DNA of 52,026 nt from Bryobacterales bacterium (GTDB lineage: Bacteria > Acidobacteriota > Terriglobia > Bryobacterales > Bryobacteraceae). This document shows, in pieces, positions 23,837-31,467 of the stretch. The DNA is taken from assembly GCA_003164035.1 (NCBI GenBank), contig PLRS01000146.1:1-52026 (forward strand), in the 5' to 3' direction. The notes beneath the pieces were generated by a model that saw only the letters and a program-made list of their open reading frames with translations, was not told where the DNA came from and did not search any database. Position numbers and translations under genes: made by a program. Position 1 is the first letter of the stretch, and each line of letters opens with the position of its first letter.

Positions 23837-25645
23837 ATGAATCTCCGCCTCAGGCTGACACTCGCGTTTGCGTTGGTGAACGTCCTGATGGTGGCGTTTC
23901 TTTCGGCGGTCGATCTGGCCAACGAACTGCAAGTGCAGTTTCAATCCACCCTGGACCGCGCTTGGAGCGTGTGCACCTTCGCCACCGACATGGTGAAAAG
24001 CTCGCTCAACCGGCAGCTCGCGACCCCCCTCGACCAGGCATTGCAAGATCAGGACCTGGCGAACATGCTGCGAGACAACATGGCGAAGGCGAGCGCGATT
24101 CTGGAGATCGCCGTGGTCAGCGAAAACGACCGAATCCTGGCCGACAGCATTGCCGAGAACGTCGGAAAGATCATGCCCCGCTACGCCACTTTCCAATCCG
24201 TGGTGACGGATACGGGTTGGTACGGCAAGCTGGAGATGCTGAATGCCAAGGCGAAATATTACCAGTTGGAGCGAACCCTGAGCCCGCCGACAATCTATGT
24301 GCGGGTCGTGGTTCACCCGGCGCTGATCAGCAGCGACATTTTGCCGCGCTTAGAGCGCAATTTCAAGTTCGACCTGCTGTCGGTAGCCGGGGCGGCCATC
24401 GTGACCATGCTGTTTTCCGCCGTGGCGCTGCGTCCCCTGGGGCGTCTGCGGCGGCAGTTGGAACTGGTCGCCAGCGGCCAATACGAGCCCGCCGAGGCGG
24501 CGCACGAGCGGCGGGCGAACGACGAAGTCTCGATCATGGCTTCCAACGTGGACATCCTGAGCCAGCGATTGCGCGGGGCGCAGTACGAAGTATCCGACCT
24601 GCGCGGCAACCTGGACCGGCTGTTGGCGGACCTGGAAGAAGCGGTGTTCATCTTCAACCGCGAGAACCGTCTGATTTTCGCGTCCGGAACGGTGGAGAAA
24701 TTCGTCGGCCGCGGGCGCGGGGAACTCGTCGGGCTGGCGGTGGGCGAGGTGTTTCCGGAAACGACGGCGTTGGGGTTGATCGTCGGGCAGGCGGCGCACA
24801 CCGGGCGGCCGCTGCGCAACCGGCGGGTGGCGGCGGCATCGTTGGGGGATGCCTCGAGCGGCATGCCGGCGGTGCTGCTCTCGGTGGATTTGCTGGAGAC
24901 CGCGCCGCGGGGCTCCGGCCTGGTGGTGCGGCTGCGCGACGCCGAAGCGCAGCGCCAGTTGGGCCGCGAATTGCAAACCGCCGACCGGCTGGCAGCGTTA
25001 AGCCGGGTTTCCGGCGGCGTGGCGCACGAAGTGAAGAACCCGCTGAACGCCATGCTGCTGCACGTGGAGGTGGCGCGGGCCAAGCTGGCCCACGGAGACA
25101 CGGCGATCGAACCGCAGATCGAGATTATATCGAGCGAGATCGCGCGGCTGGACCGGGTAGTGAAGACCTTTCTGGATTTTACCCGGCCGGTGGAGCTGCG
25201 CATGACGACGATGCCGGTGAGTGAGCTGCTGGAGGAGATGGTGGCGCTGGCGCGGCCCCAGGCGGAGGCGGCCGGGATTCGCGTGATCCTGGAGGACGAC
25301 TCCGGCGGCGCGCCGGTGCGGGTGGACCGCGACCTTTTCAAACAGGCGGTGTTGAACGTGGTGGTGAACGCCATCGAGGCCATGCCGCACGGGGGCGAAT
25401 TGCGGCTGGCGTGCCATTCCTCGGCCTCCACCGCCGAGATCCGGATTTCCGACAGCGGTCCGGGAATTCCGCCGGCATTGAGCGAAAAGATCTTTCGCCT
25501 GTATTTCACCACCAAGGAAAAAGGCTCCGGCATCGGCCTGGCGATGACCTTCCGGATGGTGCAATTACACGATGGTACAATCGAGTTTTCCAGCCAGCCG
25601 GGAAAGGGAACGACGTTTACTCTACGTATACCCGTCGCCGCCTGA
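23837..25645 (+). CDS. Membrane sensor histidine kinase (HAMP-PAS-HisKA-HATPase)
   Basis: A 602-residue kinase. Transmembrane helices at about 7-25 and 178-197 bracket a periplasmic sensor domain. A HAMP-like linker (198-250) and a PAS-like domain (262-370, LEEAVFIFNRENRLIFASG) follow. The phosphoacceptor His397 is in SGGVAHEVKNPLNA. The ATPase domain shows the N box NVVVNAIEAM, G1 DSGPGIPP and G2 GSGIGLAM. It belongs to the NtrB/ZraS-like class that usually pairs with a response regulator. No response regulator is present in this operon or elsewhere in the window, so the partner must be elsewhere. It lies between a reductase and a lipoprotein gene; its signal is unknown. Confidence 0.92.
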   Translation: MNLRLRLTLAFALVNVLMVAFLSAVDLANELQVQFQSTLDRAWSVCTFATDMVKSSLNRQLATPLDQALQDQDLANMLRDNMAKASAILEIAVVSENDRILADSIAENVGKIMPRYATFQSVVTDTGWYGKLEMLNAKAKYYQLERTLSPPTIYVRVVVHPALISSDILPRLERNFKFDLLSVAGAAIVTMLFSAVALRPLGRLRRQLELVASGQYEPAEAAHERRANDEVSIMASNVDILSQRLRGAQYEVSDLRGNLDRLLADLEEAVFIFNRENRLIFASGTVEKFVGRGRGELVGLAVGEVFPETTALGLIVGQAAHTGRPLRNRRVAAASLGDASSGMPAVLLSVDLLETAPRGSGLVVRLRDAEAQRQLGRELQTADRLAALSRVSGGVAHEVKNPLNAMLLHVEVARAKLAHGDTAIEPQIEIISSEIARLDRVVKTFLDFTRPVELRMTTMPVSELLEEMVALARPQAEAAGIRVILEDDSGGAPVRVDRDLFKQAVLNVVVNAIEAMPHGGELRLACHSSASTAEIRISDSGPGIPPALSEKIFRLYFTTKEKGSGIGLAMTFRMVQLHDGTIEFSSQPGKGTTFTLRIPVAA

Positions 25646-25656
25646 CCGGCCCCCGT

Positions 25657-26274
25657 ATGAGAACCGAAGCTGCAATTCTCGCCGCCTGCTTGGCCTTGGC
25701 GCTTGCCGGGTGCTCATTGCGATCGCACACCAAGACGGCCCAAGCGGCTCCCCCCGCGCCGGTCCCCGCGGCCAAGCCCGCCCCCGCTTCCGCTTCCGTT
25801 CCGCCGGCGCTCTCGGTTCCGCAAACGCGAGTGCAGCTTCCCGGTTTTCAACCGCTCGATCCGGAGGCGCTGACGGCCGTGGATGTGGAACCGCCGCCGG
25901 TGGAGCAGCCGGCCGCGCCCTCCCGCGGCAATCGCCGGGCCGGCCCGCCGGCAATTCCCGCCCCCAAAGCCGACCCACCTTCACCGGTCGCGGCACCCGC
26001 CGAGCCGGAACGGGCGCCGATTCAGGAAGTGATGCCGGCCGATGAACAGAAGCGGCTGCAGGATGCGGCGGATCAGCACAAACGCGAGACCCGTGCCCTG
26101 CTGGACCAGGCGCGCGGCCGCGCGTTGAGCCCCCAGGAGAAGAATACGGCGCAGAGCATCGAGCAGCTTTTGCGCTCCTCCGACGACAGCCAGTCCAAAG
26201 GCGACATGCGCACGGCCAGCGACCTGGCCTATAAAGCCCTGGTCCTGGCCCGGGACCTACAGAATGTACGCTAG
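25657..26274 (+). CDS. Proline/alanine-rich lipoprotein
   Basis: A 205-residue protein with a lipoprotein signal: AAILAACLALALAGC, Cys19 being the expected lipidation site. A long Pro/Ala-rich linker (about 30-125) likely crosses the periplasm or peptidoglycan. The C-terminal 75 residues are helical and charged (DEQKRLQDAADQHKRETRAL, then AYKALVLARDLQNV), possibly a TPR-like hairpin. No family is recognised. It lies 11 nt after the kinase gene, so the two may work together at the envelope. The stop is followed at once by a long inverted repeat. Confidence 0.65.
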   Translation: MRTEAAILAACLALALAGCSLRSHTKTAQAAPPAPVPAAKPAPASASVPPALSVPQTRVQLPGFQPLDPEALTAVDVEPPPVEQPAAPSRGNRRAGPPAIPAPKADPPSPVAAPAEPERAPIQEVMPADEQKRLQDAADQHKRETRALLDQARGRALSPQEKNTAQSIEQLLRSSDDSQSKGDMRTASDLAYKALVLARDLQNVR

Positions 26275-26276
26275 AA

Positions 26277-26348
26277 GTAGGACAGGCCTCCTGGCCTGTC
26301 AACGCGGGATACAAGGCAGCCGGCGACAGGCCAGGAGGCCTGTCCTAC
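26277..26348. repeat. Perfect 24-bp inverted repeat carrying a ribosome-binding site
   Basis: Arms 26277-26300 and 26325-26348 are perfect reverse complements around a 24-nt centre. Each arm is itself a hairpin: GACAGGCC-TCCT-GGCCTGTC on the left and GACAGGCC-AGGA-GGCCTGTC on the right. The right arm contains AGGAGG (26333-26338), 10 nt before the ATG at 26349. Pairing of the two arms would hide this site; the local hairpin would leave AGGA in the loop. It fills the gap between a stop and the next start, so it may also attenuate transcription. Confidence 0.8.
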
Positions 26349-27458
26349 ATGAACAATAATGGGCTTAGTCCGATTCCGCCCGCCGAGTACGAGGCGCGCG
26401 CGCGGGCGGTGCGAGAGGGCTTGGCGGAGCGCAAGCTGGACGCGCTGCTGGTTTCGAACGGGCCGAACCTCCGCTACCTGACCGGTTTCACCGGCGACAA
26501 CGCGAACCTGCTGATTACCGAGGCCGCCGGGGCGTTGCTGGTTACCGATCCCCGCTACCGGATACAAGCCGCGCGGGAAGTGAGCTGCGCGGTCGAGATC
26601 GCCGAGGGCCCGGTGGTGGTGGAAGTGGGCGAAGCCATCCGGCGGGAAGGGGTAACGCGGATCGGCTTCGAGCCGGCGCGAATCACTTATGAAGCTTACC
26701 AGGGGCTGGTCCCGAGGCTGCCGCTGCACGCCGAAGCGGTGGCGGTAAGCGGCTGGATCGAAGGCTTGCGGATGGTGAAATCGGCGGCCGAGCTGGCTCT
26801 GATCCGGCACGCGGTGGGGATAAGTTCCAAAGCCTTCGAACAAGTGGCGGCGAAGATGCGCGCGGGAATGAAGGAATCCGACCTGGCGGCCGAGCTGGAA
26901 TTCCGCATGCGGCGCCTGGGGGCGGAAAAACCGAGCTTCGAGACGATCGTGGCCTCGGGAGAGCGATCAGCCTTGCCCCACGCGCAACCGACCGCCGAGC
27001 GTCTATGCGAGGGCGCCCTGGTGGTGGTGGATATGGGCGCCTTCCACCAGGGCTATGCCAGCGACATGACGCGCACGTTGTTTGTCGGTAAGCCGGGGCC
27101 GAAGGTGAAGCGGGCCTATCGCGCCGTGCTGGAAGCGCAGTTGGCGGCCATCGACGCGGTAAAGGCGGGCCGGCCGACGGCCGCGGTCGACCGGGCCGCG
27201 CGGCGCGTATTGGCCGGCTATGGGTTGGAGCGGGCTTTCGTGCATTCCACCGGTCACGGCCTGGGCCTGGAGATTCACGAACCGCCGCGCCTGGGCCGCC
27301 GCGACAAGAAGCGCCTCGAGGCCGGCATGGCCGTCACCATCGAGCCCGGCGTATACCTGGAAGGCTGGGGCGGCATCCGCATCGAAGACACGGTGGTAGT
27401 GACCAAGACCGGGTGCGAAGTGCTGACGCCGACGAGCAAGGAACTGCGGGTGGTTTGA
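26349..27458 (+). CDS. Xaa-Pro aminopeptidase-like M24 metallopeptidase
   Basis: A 369-residue aminopeptidase P/prolidase-type enzyme that cleaves peptide bonds before or after proline. An N-terminal creatinase-like domain (about 10-140, LDALLVSNGPNLRYLTGFTG) precedes the pita-bread catalytic domain. Dinuclear metal ligands are visible: Asp228 and Asp239 in VVVDMGAFHQGYASDMTRT, His303 in HSTGHGLGLEIHE, Glu332 in VTIEPGVYLE and Glu346 in GIRIEDTVVV. It is cytoplasmic, with no signal peptide. AGGAGG for its ATG lies in the inverted repeat immediately upstream, so translation may depend on RNA folding there. Confidence 0.92.
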   Translation: MNNNGLSPIPPAEYEARARAVREGLAERKLDALLVSNGPNLRYLTGFTGDNANLLITEAAGALLVTDPRYRIQAAREVSCAVEIAEGPVVVEVGEAIRREGVTRIGFEPARITYEAYQGLVPRLPLHAEAVAVSGWIEGLRMVKSAAELALIRHAVGISSKAFEQVAAKMRAGMKESDLAAELEFRMRRLGAEKPSFETIVASGERSALPHAQPTAERLCEGALVVVDMGAFHQGYASDMTRTLFVGKPGPKVKRAYRAVLEAQLAAIDAVKAGRPTAAVDRAARRVLAGYGLERAFVHSTGHGLGLEIHEPPRLGRRDKKRLEAGMAVTIEPGVYLEGWGGIRIEDTVVVTKTGCEVLTPTSKELRVV

Positions 27459-27633
27459 ATTCGTTGCGAGCGCCCGATGGTCAAATCCCCCGCCTGGCGC
27501 TAAGCAAGATTCAGTTCACCGGCACGAACAACTTCAGAAGTTCGGCATCTCGGCGCTGCACACAAGGGTGCGCGCGCCAGGGAGATCCCAGTTCTCCTCG
27601 TTCACGACTTGGAGCAGAGGCCGGCCACACTCC

Positions 27634-28386
27634 CTACGTTCCCGTCACCACCCCGCCATCCACGCTCAACACCGCGCCGGTGACAAACGAGGCGGCGTCG
27701 GAAGCCAGCCAGACGTAGGCATTGGCGATATCCTCGGGCTGGCCGATGCGGCCGAGTGGGGTATGGGCGACCAGCGATTGCACCGCTTTTTCGGGCATGC
27801 CCCTGGTCATGTCGGTTTCAATGATGCCGGGCGCCACCGCATTGACGCGGATATGGTATCGGCCGAGTTCGCGAGCCCACACCCGCGTCATGCCGATCAC
27901 GCCGGCTTTGCTCGCGATGTAGTTGGTTTGGCCGAAGTTGCCGTAAAGCCCGACCACGCTAGAGGCATTGAGGATCACGCCGCCGCCCGCCTCGATCATC
28001 CGCGGCGCTACCGCGCGGGTGCAAACGAAGACGCCGCGCAGGTTGACGCCGACCACCGAATCGAACTGCTCGTCGCTCATCATGCCCACCAGCGCGCCTT
28101 CCTTGAACTTGACGAGCTGCCCGTCGCGAAGAATGCCGGCGTTGTTGACCAACGCGTGGATGGCGCCCCAGCGGCCCTCCACTTCCTCCACCGCGGCCGC
28201 CACCGAAGCGGCGCTGGTGACATCTACCTTCTGGAAAAAACCGCCGGGCGCGGCTTCGCCGTCGCGAACATCCCACGACGCCACCCGGCAGCCTTCCTGC
28301 GCGAAGCGACGCGCTGTGGCGTGGCCGATACCGGCGGCCGCGCCCGTAACGATCACCACTTTGTCCCGCAGTCCTGTTTCGATCAT
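27634..28386 (-). CDS. FabG-like short-chain dehydrogenase/reductase
   Basis: A 250-residue SDR of the 3-oxoacyl-ACP reductase type. The cofactor loop TGAAAGIG is at 14-21 and NNAG at 81-84. The catalytic set is Asn115, Ser143, Tyr156 and Lys160 (NYIASKAG). The C-terminal PGIIETDMTR is the usual FabG-type substrate loop. It probably reduces 3-oxoacyl thioesters or other ketones with NADPH in the cytoplasm. There is no other fatty-acid gene beside it, so a specialised role is possible. It is convergent with the peptidase gene; the 175-base gap 27459-27633 holds nothing recognisable. Upstream lies the repeat element at 28434. Confidence 0.88.
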   Translation of the reverse strand: MIETGLRDKVVIVTGAAAGIGHATARRFAQEGCRVASWDVRDGEAAPGGFFQKVDVTSAASVAAAVEEVEGRWGAIHALVNNAGILRDGQLVKFKEGALVGMMSDEQFDSVVGVNLRGVFVCTRAVAPRMIEAGGGVILNASSVVGLYGNFGQTNYIASKAGVIGMTRVWARELGRYHIRVNAVAPGIIETDMTRGMPEKAVQSLVAHTPLGRIGQPEDIANAYVWLASDAASFVTGAVLSVDGGVVTGT

Positions 28387-28433
28387 GATCTCTTATCATG
28401 GCAGAACGGCTTGCCGGACAGCGGCCAAAGGGA

Positions 28434-28594
28434 GGGTGCTTAACCGATTTGGGGGAGTTAGTTCCCGGCAACCGCTCCCTCACGGTCGCGGCTCGGTAAG
28501 TGATTGCAAACACGCGGTGCCCCTAACCGAGCCGCGACCGTAAGGGAGCGGTTTCCGCGCCTAAGCTGCGAGACCCCAGATCGGTTAAGCACCC
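28434..28594. mobile_element. MITE-like palindromic element, copy B (opposite orientation to copy A)
   Basis: About 161 bp bounded by perfect 15-bp terminal inverted repeats GGGTGCTTAACCGAT / ATCGGTTAAGCACCC. An inner inverted repeat of about 28 bp has a single mismatch. The centre reads as the reverse complement of copy A. It fills most of the divergent gap 28387-28694 between the SDR and DUF190 genes; nothing else is recognised there. Confidence 0.75.
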
Positions 28595-28694
28595 CCGGCC
28601 GGAGATGCTCCGCGCCGTTTCGAGCATTATGCTAGTGTACGTAGCGGTGCGGCGCGATGTTAGCCGCACGCCGGGAATTGCGGGAGGAAACGCC

Positions 28695-29420
28695 ATGCTC
28701 CGGAAGGGAACGGCGAAAAAGGTCACCATCTTCGTCAACGAGGACACCCAGCACCACTTCGGGTCTCTGTGCGATGCCATTCTGACGTTTCTGCTTCACA
28801 AAGGCGTGTCTGGCGCGACCGCCACGCGCGCCATGGCCGGCTTCGGCGCGCACCAGGCCATGCACACCACCAAGATCGAGGTGCTCACCGAGCACCTGCC
28901 GATTCGCATCGAGTTCATCGAGTCCGCCGAGAAGGTCGATGAGCTGATGCCCACCCTCTACGACATGGTGATCGACGGCGTGATTGAAGTCCAGGATACC
29001 GAGGTTGTCAAAGTCGCCAGCAAGGAACACCCGTCGCCGTCGAAAGCGCCTCATACCGAAATGAGGGGCACTGCCCGGCTGATCCGTATTTATATGGGCG
29101 AATCGGACAAGTGGCAGGATGAGCCGCTTTACGAAGCCATCGTCAAGCGCTTGCGCCTGATGGACATTGCCGGAGCGACGGTATACCGGGGCATTCTCGG
29201 ATACGGGGCGAAGGGCCACACCCACAAGGGCGGCAGGCTGCCGTTCTCCCACGACATGCCAGTCATGATTTCGGTGGTGGACTCGGATGAGAAGCTGGCC
29301 AAGGCCATCGACGAGATTGAAACCATGATGCAGGATGGAATCATCGTCCTTTCCGATGTGGACGTGATTCGCCTGATTCACAGCCGCCCGGCGGCGGAGC
29401 CTTCCCATGCGAACGGTTAA
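28695..29420 (+). CDS. Protein with two tandem DUF190 domains
   Basis: A 241-residue protein of two DUF190 (PF02641, PII-like fold) units. Unit 1 (about 5-105) reads KKVTIFVNEDTQHHFGSLCD then GATATRAMAGFGAHQAMHTT. Unit 2 (about 125-230) reads LIRIYMGESDKWQDEPLYEA then GATVYRGILGYGAKGHTHKG. PII-like folds form trimers that bind nucleotides or small ligands and regulate partners. DUF190 is often found beside the fluoride channel gene crcB; none is here. GGGAGG about 8 nt before the ATG at 28695 sets the start; an in-frame ATG at 28605 would lie before it. It overlaps the next gene by 14 nt. The second unit is closer to the downstream protein than the first. Confidence 0.85.
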   Translation: MLRKGTAKKVTIFVNEDTQHHFGSLCDAILTFLLHKGVSGATATRAMAGFGAHQAMHTTKIEVLTEHLPIRIEFIESAEKVDELMPTLYDMVIDGVIEVQDTEVVKVASKEHPSPSKAPHTEMRGTARLIRIYMGESDKWQDEPLYEAIVKRLRLMDIAGATVYRGILGYGAKGHTHKGGRLPFSHDMPVMISVVDSDEKLAKAIDEIETMMQDGIIVLSDVDVIRLIHSRPAAEPSHANG

Positions 29421-29739
29421 GAAAGCCAAACTCTTGCGTCTCCATTTTGGCGAAAGCGACCGCTACAACGGCAAGCCACTGTACGAAGCGATCGTGAATC
29501 GCTGCAAGGAGCTGAAGATCGCCGGCGCCACCGTATTTCGCGGCCTGGAAGGATACGGCGAGACGGCCGAAATCCACCGCCATCACCTCACCAGGAAGGA
29601 CCAGCCCATTGTCGTCACCATCGTGGACACGGCGGAAAACCTGGCGCGGCTGATACCCGAGGTCGAGGCAATGATGGATACCGGCATGATCGCCACCTCC
29701 GACGTGGACTACATGCGCATCGAAAAGCCGCCGGCATAG
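29407..29739 (+). CDS. Single DUF190 domain protein
   Basis: A 110-residue DUF190 protein with the full family pattern: KLLRLHFGESDRYNGKPLYE, AGATVFRGLEGYG, PIVVTIVDTAENLARLIPEV and the closing GMIATSDVDYMRIE. It overlaps the tandem-domain gene by 14 nt and is probably translated with it, so a mixed PII-like oligomer (three or six domains) is plausible. No crcB, ion-transport or cation-efflux gene neighbours it, so the regulated partner is unknown. Confidence 0.85.
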   Translation: MRTVKKAKLLRLHFGESDRYNGKPLYEAIVNRCKELKIAGATVFRGLEGYGETAEIHRHHLTRKDQPIVVTIVDTAENLARLIPEVEAMMDTGMIATSDVDYMRIEKPPA

Positions 29740-29751
29740 ACCGGCTGAGGT

Positions 29752-29786
29752 CGGAGCCGCGACTGTCAAGGAGCGGTTGTTGCCGG
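29752..29786. repeat. Half-copy fragment of the MITE-like element
   Basis: GAGCCGCGACTGTCAAGGAG followed by CGGTTGTTGCCGG matches one arm of the elements at 20194 and 28434 with a few changes. Terminal repeats are missing. Confidence 0.55.
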
Positions 29787-29894
29787 TTGGAATGGTCGTC
29801 TCCTGGCAGGCCCCAATCCACCGTTCGTATTAATCTTCCGACACTTTCGGCGGCGAGTGGGGTTCTTTCAATGGGAAAGGCTTTCGAGGGTGCC

Positions 29895-31457
29895 ATGAAG
29901 CTACTTGCCGTCTTGTTCATATTGGCCGCCGCGTTGGGGCCGCGGCCCGCGAAGGCGCAGACCGCCGCACTGACCGACCGGGCCGCCGCGCGCTTCCTCG
30001 ACCAGGCGGCCTGGGGCCCCACGCCGGCTTCGATTGCGCAGTTGGAGCAGGTGGGAATCGCCAACTGGCTGAACGCGCAATTCGCCCTGAATACATCGGA
30101 TCTGCCGGACCAGCCGGTGCTGGCCGCAAACGGCAAAGCCAACAACAACCTGGCGCCAGTGCAGGCCGCGTTCTTTCAAAACGCCGTGACCGGCCAGGAC
30201 CAGCTTCGCCAGCGCGTGGCCTTCGCGCTCTCCCAGATGTGGGTGGTTTCGGCGGTTACGACCAAGTACGCTTACGCGTTCCCGCCCTATTGGCGCCTGT
30301 TTCGCGACAACGCCTTCGGCAACTATCGCGACATCGTGAAGGCACTTACCCTCAGTCTGGCCATGGGGAATTACCTCAACATGGCGAACAACAACAAAGG
30401 CAATGCGGCCAAAGGCACCGCCGCCAACGAGAATTACGCCCGCGAATTCATGCAGTTATTCACCATCGGTTTGACCCAGCTCAATCCCGATGGCAGCGCG
30501 GTGATGGGTGCCAATAACAACCCGGTACCCACTTATAACCAGAGTGTAGTGACGAATACCGCCAGAGCGCTCACCGGATGGACCTATCCTACCGCCCCTG
30601 GAGTCACGGCGAAGGGCAATAATCCGGCTTACTATATCGGCCAGATGTTCGCCGTGGAGACAAACCACGACACCACTTCGAAGAGCATTATCGGAGGAGT
30701 GACCGTCCCCGCCGGGCAAACCGCCGAGCAGGATCTCGAGTCCGTGCTGGACGCCCTGATGGCGCAGGGGACCATGGCCCCTTTCGTGAGCAGGCAACTG
30801 ATTCAGCACCTGGTCACCAGCGACCCCAGCCCGGCCTACATCGGGCGCGTCGCGAGCGTGTTCCTGGATAACGGTTCCGGCGTCCGGGGCGATATGAAAG
30901 CGATTCTCACCGCCATCCTGACCGATCCGGAAGCCCGCGCCGGCGACGAACCGGGCGCGACTCCCAACCCAACCTTCGGCCACATGCGCGAGCCGGTCCT
31001 GTTTATGGCGAATATCCTGCGAGGGCTGAACGCCACCCTGGGACCATCCAGCGCCATCTATAACAACGCCACTAACCTGGGAGAACAGCTCTTCTATCCG
31101 GCGAGCGTGTTCAGTTACTTCTCGCCTTTATTCACCCTCGAAGGCAGCGAGCCGGCCCCCGAATTTCAGATTTATTCCACCCAAACCGCGGCCAATCGCG
31201 CCGACGTAGTCAACACCATCCTATACGGATCGCTGGATAAAAGCACGACCGTCAGTCTCACGCCGTTCCTGCCGAACGGAACCGATTTGAGTTCCATGGT
31301 CGATTCCATCAATTACGTGTTCCTGCACAGCGCGATGTCGTCGGATCTCGAGCAGGCCGTGATGAGCGCGGCCACTGCCGCCACGGGTGCCAAGGCGCAA
31401 GCCCAGGCCGCCCTGTATGTCGCGCTCACATCGAGCGAGTACCAGATCGTTCAGTAG
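29895..31457 (+). CDS. Exported DUF1800 protein
   Basis: A 520-residue protein of the DUF1800 family (PF08811). After a Sec signal peptide (LLAVLFILAAALGPRPAKAQ) comes the family opening DRAAARFLDQAAWGPTPASI. Central motifs include FQNAVTGQDQLRQRVAFALSQ and NENYAREFMQLFTIGLTQLN. The family occurs across environmental phyla, nearly always next to a DUF1501 gene, with no established biochemical role. The ATG at 29895 starts the signal peptide and has GAGGGTG nearby; an in-frame ATG at 29871 would add 8 residues. It lies 10 nt before the DUF1501 gene, an evident operon. Confidence 0.85.
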   Translation: MKLLAVLFILAAALGPRPAKAQTAALTDRAAARFLDQAAWGPTPASIAQLEQVGIANWLNAQFALNTSDLPDQPVLAANGKANNNLAPVQAAFFQNAVTGQDQLRQRVAFALSQMWVVSAVTTKYAYAFPPYWRLFRDNAFGNYRDIVKALTLSLAMGNYLNMANNNKGNAAKGTAANENYAREFMQLFTIGLTQLNPDGSAVMGANNNPVPTYNQSVVTNTARALTGWTYPTAPGVTAKGNNPAYYIGQMFAVETNHDTTSKSIIGGVTVPAGQTAEQDLESVLDALMAQGTMAPFVSRQLIQHLVTSDPSPAYIGRVASVFLDNGSGVRGDMKAILTAILTDPEARAGDEPGATPNPTFGHMREPVLFMANILRGLNATLGPSSAIYNNATNLGEQLFYPASVFSYFSPLFTLEGSEPAPEFQIYSTQTAANRADVVNTILYGSLDKSTTVSLTPFLPNGTDLSSMVDSINYVFLHSAMSSDLEQAVMSAATAATGAKAQAQAALYVALTSSEYQIVQ

Positions 31458-31467
31458 GAGAGACGAG

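Noticed and set aside
27459-27633. Possible small RNA in the convergent gap between the M24 peptidase and FabG-like genes
   Set aside because: No promoter, terminator or conserved structure could be seen.
28600-28694. Fluoride (crcB) riboswitch before the DUF190 genes, suggested by GGAGATGCTCC
   Set aside because: Only a short hairpin is present; the AACCGCT and CTGATGA segments of the conserved core are absent.
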